Shown piece by piece: positions 57,044-64,000 of a stretch of DNA of 64,000 nucleotides (its first letter is position 1; every line of letters begins with the position of its first letter). Location: NCBI GenBank assembly GCA_021521415.1, contig JAIQDT010000059.1:4404001-4468000 (forward strand), given 5' to 3'. The notes beneath the pieces were generated by a model, which saw only the letters and a list, made by a program, of their open reading frames with translations, was not told where the DNA came from and did not search any database. This DNA is from Bidens hawaiensis. Lineage: Eukaryota; Streptophyta; Magnoliopsida; Asterales; Asteraceae. Both the position numbers and the translations under genes were made by a program.

Positions 57044-58888
57044 TTTTCTTTCTCAAGGTTAAGAGAGAATTGAGAATATAATGAGTCACTGGCAATGGGC
57101 TTTTTGGTCATTTGCAGTTTTGGACAAATATGAAGGTCCTGGTCATAGTTGTAGTAGTGCAATGGTAATGTGGTCATTTCAAAATGTTGGATATAGAAAA
57201 GATAGAATGGGTGATGAAGATTAAGTGATAACAATAGACATGGTGGTTATTGGTTTCAGTCTTGAATTCCACTTTGTTTTAACTTTACATTGCACATCTT
57301 TAATAGCAATAGAATTAGAAACCTCCTACTTTGGTCCAAACTTGGGTGACTATAAATGAAACCAGCCGAGCCCAAACTCGATCTTTGCCCGTTTAACTTG
57401 TGACAGTTCGGGCACTGCTCATTTCTGGCTATAACTTTGAAGCTGAAGCTCAACTTGTGAGTAGTTTTTCGAGCTCCAGATCGGCTTGCTTATGATTTAC
57501 TAATATTTTTGTAAGTTTATAAATAATTATATGTATATTTGTAATCAAAATCAAAATTTTTACGTATAAGATAATATATGTCATTTATTTATATCAGAAT
57601 TCTATGTATAAATTAATAAAATTTATATATATTTATAAAATCGGTTCATTTAGGCTCTAGCTCAATAAGTGATGCTCAGGCTCGTATATTAAATAAGCTT
57701 ATTTTTTAGGCTCTAGCTCATTTAAACTTGACAACAAGTCAATGTTAAGTAACTCACAAGTGGTTATACTCATGGTTAAAATCGTTTCACAGTATGGCTT
57801 TTATAATTATGTTTATTGTGTGGATGTGGGAGAAGGACGATATGCACCCTTTTTTTGTCACACCTGATCACACAAGGTTGTGCTTCTTTTATCGAACATT
57901 TTCACAACCAAGTACAATAGTAGAGGTCCACAAAGTTTAAATGCTATACAAACTAAATTATTATTCCTATACAAGACTTATGATATAAATAAACAAATAA
58001 TCTCAATAGAATCATATGATTATGACATTTGTCGTTTTTTTCTTTTTTTCGTTTTTCTTTGATTTTATCTGAAGTTTCATGATTTTGTGCTATTAGTAGT
58101 ATATTTTATGCTTAGAAAGATTTTTTAAAAGAACAAATGCCCGTCCACATGCAATAGTGTAAGGCGAACATGAGAATTTGCTGAGAAATAAGACTGTTAA
58201 ACCGGTTTATACAAGTAAATTGTGAATTATACATGGGATCGGATCAATTTGAGTGTACATAAATTATATAACGGATTAAAACGTAATGAACTTGCTAACT
58301 CAAAACATGTTACTCTAGTAATACTTGTTAACTTGCTACGGTTCACTCTTATAAAACACGGAATCACTTATCATCTTGATAACCTTTTCAAAACGACTCA
58401 TTTCAAGCTATGCTTATTTTTGTCTGACGCTTTATTGACCTAAATCAAATTGATTGTTTATCCAAACACATTTTGCTCAAAACCTGTTTTGACCCGACAC
58501 CTGTTTGTTGTCAGGCTTAATCTTATGTAATTGAGGGAACTGGAGATGGCTATCTATTCATTCACCCATTTTCTTCAACCGTAAGAGAAATTATAACCCA
58601 TAGTAAATGGGTCAAAACTACCAGCACACTCGATAGCAAGACATTCTATTGGATGTCCATATTCTACAATCTGCATCCCGATTAACAAAATGTTTATAAA
58701 AATCTGATTATTCACCAAATCAAGCCTCACTGTATAAGCAAACAAACGGATAGTAAATGAAAATGCAGTCAAGATGCTGTATTTTATGTTCCTATAAACA
58801 TACATATAAAACTCAAGTATTATACCATCCACATAACAAGCAAAGCCGCAACCAATGCAAATACGTCATTCTAACTCACTACACCGCA
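57044..58888. other. Intergenic DNA, no supported gene
   Basis: AT-rich spacer upstream of the PRK pseudogene and downstream of the SCAMP gene. The first part may include the old PRK promoter. The short frames do not resemble proteins. Repeated GCTCGAGCT/TTTAGGCTCTAGCTCA phrases near 57640-57730 suggest another old repeat, which I cannot classify. Confidence 0.5.
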
Positions 58889-61382
58889 TCACTTGTTCCC
58901 ACGAAAATACATGTAAATTTTCTGCATAAACCAACAAAACAAAAATTAAGTAAAAAATATATATATTTACGTCGGCCAAAGAAGATACAAACTGAAAAAG
59001 ACTAGTTTGTTTCTAACCTGAAGCACCCAAAAGCTTAAAAGTGATTCTAAGACAAATAATCCAAATCCAACCAGGTAGAAGATCTACAACAACAAAAACA
59101 ACAAAAGCTTGCGTTATTTGTGTTGTTTATTATGTACGCGTGCACACTTTATGTAAGGACTTACCCCTGCTAGTGCATGGTCAGAAAAGACATCAATCGC
59201 AGCTAGAATGCCACTGCTCATCAACAAGTATATTCGAATTAGAAGACGGATATTATTATATTAAACACAAACATGCAAATCATATTATAACTTTGAAGGT
59301 CAAGAAAAGAATGCAACTTACGTTAATGACTTCCCGTGAAAGACTATTGGAGGAGCAATAGCAGCATATATACAAAACCCAAGATGGAGCTGAAAAATGA
59401 CAATAAAGAGACAGATTATTTCAATATCAACCACCAAACTAAAGCAAACCAAAGTGGTTTCTATCTTACCAAGTAAAACAAGAAAAACCAACCAAACTTC
59501 AGAGCACTATCAGTCCTGCAAAATCAAAAGATTATACACCGTGAGTACAATCATGTAACTAATGGAATACAGAAGTAAATTGTGATCAAGTTTTCAGTTA
59601 ATTGTAAGCAAGCAAATGATGTAAATACCTCATTGCTCGATAGAGTGGCCTGTACCATAACACATAGGAGAGCGGTACTCCAAGAAGTGCATAAATGACT
59701 GCAAGGAAAAAGATCTTGACACCTGTACATGGAAGAAACATATACAACCTCAGAACTTCACAACGTCTTATTTCCCACCTGCGCAAATGCATATATTAAC
59801 TTACCACCGTCTTTGATCCAACACACAATCACTGCTACGACATTGAATGTAAGGCATAGAACTAGACCTGCATACAAGTGTTGATACAAACATGAAAACA
59901 ATATTTAGATATTGTAACAATCATTTTTATTAAGATACTGAGTGCATTAGTGCATAAAAAAATTTAACAAAATAGATTCAAAGAGCTAAAACATGAAATT
60001 TATACCCAGCCAGCTGGCAAAAGCCAAATACTGCAACTTTTGAGCATGGACCGGAATCTCATTGGCTATATCATGGTGAATTATTGGGAAAAATGGAGGC
60101 CAATTTCTGTCATCGGCGGGGATGGCCACTGGTAAGGAGATTAAACATTAAAACTGTGCCTTATGCAAAAGTAAAGTTCAAACAACAATATTAAACAGCA
60201 ATACTCACCACCAGCAACAGCTTGTTCTCTTCGCCTGATGTCCTGTAAAATAAATGGTAAATGGTAAATTGGAGAAGCAGTAACTTAAAAATGAATAAAA
60301 AAGGAATATAAAACCAACATTTTCTCGTCTCTTCAAGTCAGACTCCCAGTTTGATAGCTCTGTTGCTTTTTTCTTCGGATCCTAGAGCATGCAACCAGCC
60401 AATCAGTAACAGAGATCTAAAAGGAACTAATACAGAAAATAAAATGTTACTACACTCACTCACCGAATCCAATGGTATATCAACGGTTGCATCATGCTTT
60501 TGACCAAAATATAGAGTACTGGCAACCACCTGGGGAAAACGGGATTTCGATCCAGGGGCAGCATTTGCATTCTGCAGTCCAATCAAAAAACAAGAAGATG
60601 TGATGGACCAAAATTCATATGGATTGAATTCATGGTAAAGCAATTGCAAAGAAAGATGTGATGTTATAGTTATACTAAAAGTAAAAAAGGCTATGCAGTC
60701 GATATCGCTGATATATCACCTATATCGGTGATATATCGGTTATCGGTCCCTTGACGATATATAAGTCTGAATATCGGTACCGATAATATCAACGAGATTG
60801 ACCAACATTTGACCAATATATCACCTATATTCCCAATATCAGTGTTTTAAGTCTTAATTGTCAACTTTCAGTGTTCAATGTTATTGTTTTAAGTCTTAAT
60901 CAATTCTTACTAGCTACGATTGTTAGTGTTTTGCAATTTGCAAAAGGTTAATTTGTTAATGGTAGGAGACTATACTGAATTATTAGTGTTAAATTGCTAT
61001 ATATATGTGAATTTTACATGATATTAAAATTACCGATATCTCACTGCGATAACCGATATCTGATATTTTGCCGCATTAAATGCTTAGTAAAAAAGTATCA
61101 GAAATATCAACACCGGATCTAGTCGATTGTAGTGTTGACATAGAACAGGGATAGAGTGAAATAACAAATCAGGCTGTGCTTGCCATATTTAGGTACTTAA
61201 TTGAGTTGAGTAGGTTTTCATTGCCTCAGATCTAGAAGAAGATCACATTGAAGCTAAGGTTTAAGAGCAATTGAAACCCTAATTTAATTATAGATCTGGT
61301 AAAGACAAGAGAGAGAGAATACCGAAAACGGATTGACGTCTTCTTCAGTAGTAGCAAAAGGATTCGAATCGTCACGGCTCAT
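58889..61382 (-). CDS. Secretory carrier-associated membrane protein (SCAMP), 12 exons, intact
   Basis: A 268-aa tetraspan protein of endomembrane and plasma-membrane vesicles, involved in exo- and endocytic trafficking. Minus-strand exons are 61323-61382, 60464-60571, 60319-60381, 60209-60242, 60006-60128, 59805-59867, 59629-59722, 59470-59515, 59322-59389, 59165-59213, 59018-59083 and 58889-58921. All have GT-AG borders and consistent phases. The N-terminus has two NPF motifs (SNPFATT, VNPFS), which bind EH-domain proteins. Next come the ATVDIPLDS motif and a short coiled coil ([19 protein letters not shown]). The conserved [18 protein letters not shown] precedes four membrane segments, with [13 protein letters not shown] between the second and third. 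The C-terminus is [10 protein letters not shown]. Length and order match plant SCAMPs and no defect is seen. Confidence 0.93.
60691..61087. mobile_element. hAT-like MITE, copy 2 (CTATGCAG family), in SCAMP intron 1
   Basis: The left end CTATGCAGTCGATATC and the reversed right end CTAAGCATTTAATGCGGC match the ends of the element at 50814-51482, in inverted orientation. ATATCGG/CCGATAT words are again abundant. The 8-bp direct duplication TAAAAAAG (60682-60689 and 61088-61095) leaves one extra G at the left end. Confidence 0.75.
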
Positions 61383-61531
61383 GCTTGATTGATTGCAGAA
61401 ATAAGCTCCGCAGAGAGTGGGTTGTTTGATTTTTGATTTCACTCACTCTCCTCAGAATATCTATCTGTCATCAAGCACTCAGGAGGATTTGATATGCTGC
61501 TATTTCTATATTTGCCCCCCTTTACTTTTAA

Positions 61532-61573
61532 CTAGCTTTTTTTTTTTTTTGTCCCGGGCGCCTTGCGCCCCGG
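61532..61573 (-). mobile_element. Helitron-like 3' terminus, reverse orientation
   Basis: On the minus strand a GC-rich hairpin (CCGGGGCGCAAGGCGCCCGG) is followed by an A-run and then CTAG and T at 61532-61535. The spacing is longer than usual. No 5' end is assigned. Confidence 0.4.
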
Positions 61574-61995
61574 TCGGTAAAACCCCAGCGTTAAAGCACG
61601 GACGTTGGTAAACCAGAGAGTATCAGCTGCGTTCATCATGATTAGAAACCATTGGTAAAATTTGAGCGTTAAAAACCCAAAAAATTAACTCGCCAAATTA
61701 TTAACATATAAAAACATTATCATGTAAGATAACAAAATATTAAAGACAATGTTTATTTGGTTGTCAAACCTGAGAGGTGGTATACCTAAGCGCTGTCGGT
61801 CGGTAAACTTGCGAACACATAAAAATTGAGGTGGACTAACGACCTTTTTTTGGGGGGGAGGGGTGTCGGTCGGTAAACTTACGCATGAGTACGTTTATTA
61901 TGATAACTGAAGTAAAAAAACACAACTAAAATCATCAACCATTACAGTGCCGCCAAGTGGCCAGCACCAAAGTTCTTTATATATATATATAGTAA

Positions 61996-62025
61996 CTAGT
62001 TTTTAACCCGGCGCGTTGCGCTGGG
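61996..62025 (-). mobile_element. Second Helitron-like 3' terminus, reverse orientation
   Basis: The minus strand reads a CCCAGCGCAACGCGCCGGG hairpin, then TTAAAAA, CTAG and T (61996-61999). A (TA)n tract abuts it on the plus-strand left. Its 5' end was not found. Confidence 0.45.
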
Positions 62026-62969
62026 CAGGTTGGTAAATCCGAACGTTGGTAAGACACGAGCATTACCGGTCTTAAGTGTTGAGGTGGTAAGTTGACGTGA
62101 ATTCGGTCAGTTTCTGTTACATGTGTTATTGTACGGAAACTAAAACAAAAAAAAGTTATAAAAATTGAGATGGAACATTGGGATAGCGTTGGTCGGTGAA
62201 ACTCGAGCGTTGGTAAAACCCGAGCGTTGTTGGTCCCTGGCGGTGAGTCTATGCAAATTTGGTTGGGTTTTTCACGTTCGTTATAAAACCGGACTAAAAA
62301 GAAAGAATTGTCATTCGGTCAGTTTCGTTACGATACTATAACTAAAACAAAATGCGCTAAGTCTACACAAATTATGTCACTTTTTATCACATCCGTTACG
62401 GTATATTGGCATTGGAACTAAACTAATAAAAAACAAACATAATAAAGATAATTAGAAATATAATTATCAAAGTTTAAAACAAAAAAAAACAAAACAAAAC
62501 TTAGTCCAATGAAATCTTGCCAAATGAACCAATCATAGTTTAGCATCGCCAAACTTCTCTTTTATATACATTAGTAATTTTTTATGAAAAGAAATAAGAA
62601 TTATTTTACCTTTACAGATATATTGGAAGTGTTGACTTAAAATAATTTAAAGTCAAATAAAGAAGTTTTACAAAGGAAAGTACAAAATGCCGTGAGAGAA
62701 ACAAAAGAATTACGAAAATGCCATGTAACTGTAGCACTAGTTTTCCTTTAATATAGTATATAATATGTTTCATACCGACCTATATAATCAATTTATTTTA
62801 TTATTATTATTATTTAAAGAAAGAAACTACCTTGCCTTCAACGCCCAAAACTTCTTATAATCATAGCTTTTCGACATTGGTTAAGTTCGTGACAGTAAAT
62901 ACATTAAACCCAAATTATAAATTAGTTGGCGTGCAGAATAGTAGTGGTACTCGCATAGCCTATGATACA

Positions 62970-63003
<34 letters not shown>

Positions 63004-63362
63004 TATTTAAAATAATGCTTATTTGATCGGAAAAACTCGGGCGTTGCACCGAAAAGTTAGCACGAGTATAGATGTAGGGTAGTGAAACCACCAGCAAACT
63101 AAGGAATTCACCTCGCGGATCTCCAGCATAACCCGCAGAGGGTGGTTACGGGAAGACCCCCCCCCCCCAATCTTGTCATTCCCGTGACGAGACTCACGGT
63201 GTCTGTTTTAGTGGAAATTAGCTGTAACTTGAGCTCATCGGGAATTTAGTGTATCGTACTTGTGGAAACATAAATCTGGACTATCCAGTTTGGATCTGTG
63301 TTTCTTCATTGGCGTCATCCGTATATGAGGCTAGAATTCACGGTGATTTTTGGGTTTTTTGC
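62026..63362. other. Repeat-derived intergenic DNA
   Basis: Phrases of the type GGTCGGTAAAACC or CGAGCGTTGGTAAAACC recur from 61570 to 62260 and probably belong to the Helitron-like bodies. (AAT)n lies at about 62970-63000 and a C-run of about 13 near 63157. From about 63090 on, the sequence is GC-richer and may be the leader or LTR of the gag-bearing element that follows. Confidence 0.4.
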
Positions 63363-63926
63363 ATGATGAGTCAAAACCAGCAGCTTCCGATTGTTACTCC
63401 GACAAGAATTAGGTAGATCGAAAGTTCCGGTGGCCCTATCCTAGGAGACGCTAGGCAGGTCATTACGGAGTCACGCCGAAATACTCGAACCCCGGTTCTG
63501 GAAGACGGAGCCGAAGAATTTCTCAGGTTTGAAGGAGATGAAGCACGAGTTCGTCACCAGTCCAAATCTGGAAGAACAGGCTTGACGCCAGAAGAGTGGT
63601 ACCAACAGGAGCAACAAAGGTTAAAGGAAGAGTACAATAGAATGGTAAGGAATAACCAGATGCAGGCGAGAACTTTGGTATACGATGATTCTCCATCGTC
63701 TTCACCTACACCAATCTTAAGACGAAGACAACCTACTCCAGAAATGGAGGCTCCAGAGAGGTCGGTGGATCATCAGCAAGGTAGAAGTTGTGACAGAGAT
63801 CGTCCGTTCCAGCGGAGTTTATCCCGCGGGATCGTGTATGATCAGAGTCACGCTTCCCAGAGACAGAGGGATCTCACGTATCATGACGAAGGATATTCGA
63901 GCGATGACAGTTGTAACACTCGTTAA
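63363..63926 (+). pseudogene. N-terminal part of a retrotransposon gag, one in-frame stop
   Basis: One frame runs from the ATG at 63363 to 63926 with a single TAG near 63414. The product is hydrophilic (LTPEEWYQQEQQRLKEEYNR, then Arg/Ser/Pro-rich) and resembles the N-terminal region of Gypsy-type Gag proteins. The capsid domain and zinc knuckle are absent, because similarity stops at the TAA at 63924. This assignment rests on composition and position, so it is tentative. Confidence 0.4.
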
Positions 63927-64000
63927 ATTTAGAACCTTAAAACCCGACTCGTTTAAAATTTTATTTTTTGGTCTATTGATATTAAATCAAATTTATTCTC

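Noticed and set aside
57856..58210. Possible LTR start at the TGTCACACCTGATC motif
   Set aside because: No matching end, primer site or second copy was found nearby.
1..64000. tRNA or rRNA genes
   Set aside because: I saw no cloverleaf-type A and B box pairs or rRNA stretches. The tRNA-like words are only the retrotransposon primer-binding sites. A dedicated scan was not possible.

Overview
The window is plant nuclear DNA and almost certainly eudicot. It has multi-exon genes with GT-AG introns, AT-rich intergenic DNA, long LTR retrotransposons, a Mutator-like element and many MITEs. Asteraceae is my best guess, because the extra Copia ORF and the gag-only Gypsy element resemble repeats that I recall as abundant in daisy-family genomes. 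That is an inference, not a test.

Left, 1-3548: intergenic DNA with a reverse Copia-type LTR remnant, a roughly 427-bp tandem repeat (about three copies) and a (CA)n(TA)n microsatellite. 3549-35548: one Mutator-like element (MULE) with degenerate terminal inverted repeats. It carries a decayed FAR1/MULE transposase gene on the plus strand (4504-8658) and, convergently, a decayed ULP1-type cysteine-protease gene on the minus strand (10474 to about 35070). An exon of the protease gene is split in frame by a gag-only Ty3/Gypsy element (13676-33048, TSD ACTAT). The left LTR of that Gypsy element is in turn split by a young, complete Ty1/Copia element (13971-26325, TSD TATCT). The Copia element has gag, pol and a third large ORF, a strong candidate intron that would join gag to pol in frame, and twelve copies of one hairpin, GCGAAGTT-N6-AACTTCGC.

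35549-37608: three different inverted-repeat MITEs stand head to tail, separated only by (TA)n tracts that also abut the MULE, followed by a Helitron-like 3' end. 39786-42688: a nest of three elements. A foldback element is split by a hAT-like element (TSD TCCAGGGG), which contains a long-TIR element carrying a fragment of a TORTIFOLIA1-like microtubule-protein gene.

42865-49852 (+): an intact 11-exon OSCA1/CSC1-like mechano/osmosensitive channel gene of 785 codons; introns 1 and 7 have collected MITEs. 50814-54944: a hAT-like MITE and a large LTR remnant. 55589-57043 (-): a phosphoribulokinase pseudogene that keeps its introns. 58889-61382 (-): an intact 12-exon SCAMP gene (268 aa) whose first intron holds a second copy of the hAT-like MITE. 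61530-64000: Helitron-like ends and the 5' part of another retrotransposon gag, which runs off the window.

Only the OSCA-like and SCAMP genes look like working host genes. Insertion order can be read directly: MULE first, then Gypsy (LTRs differ by about 3%, counted by eye), then Copia (2 differences in 428 bp).
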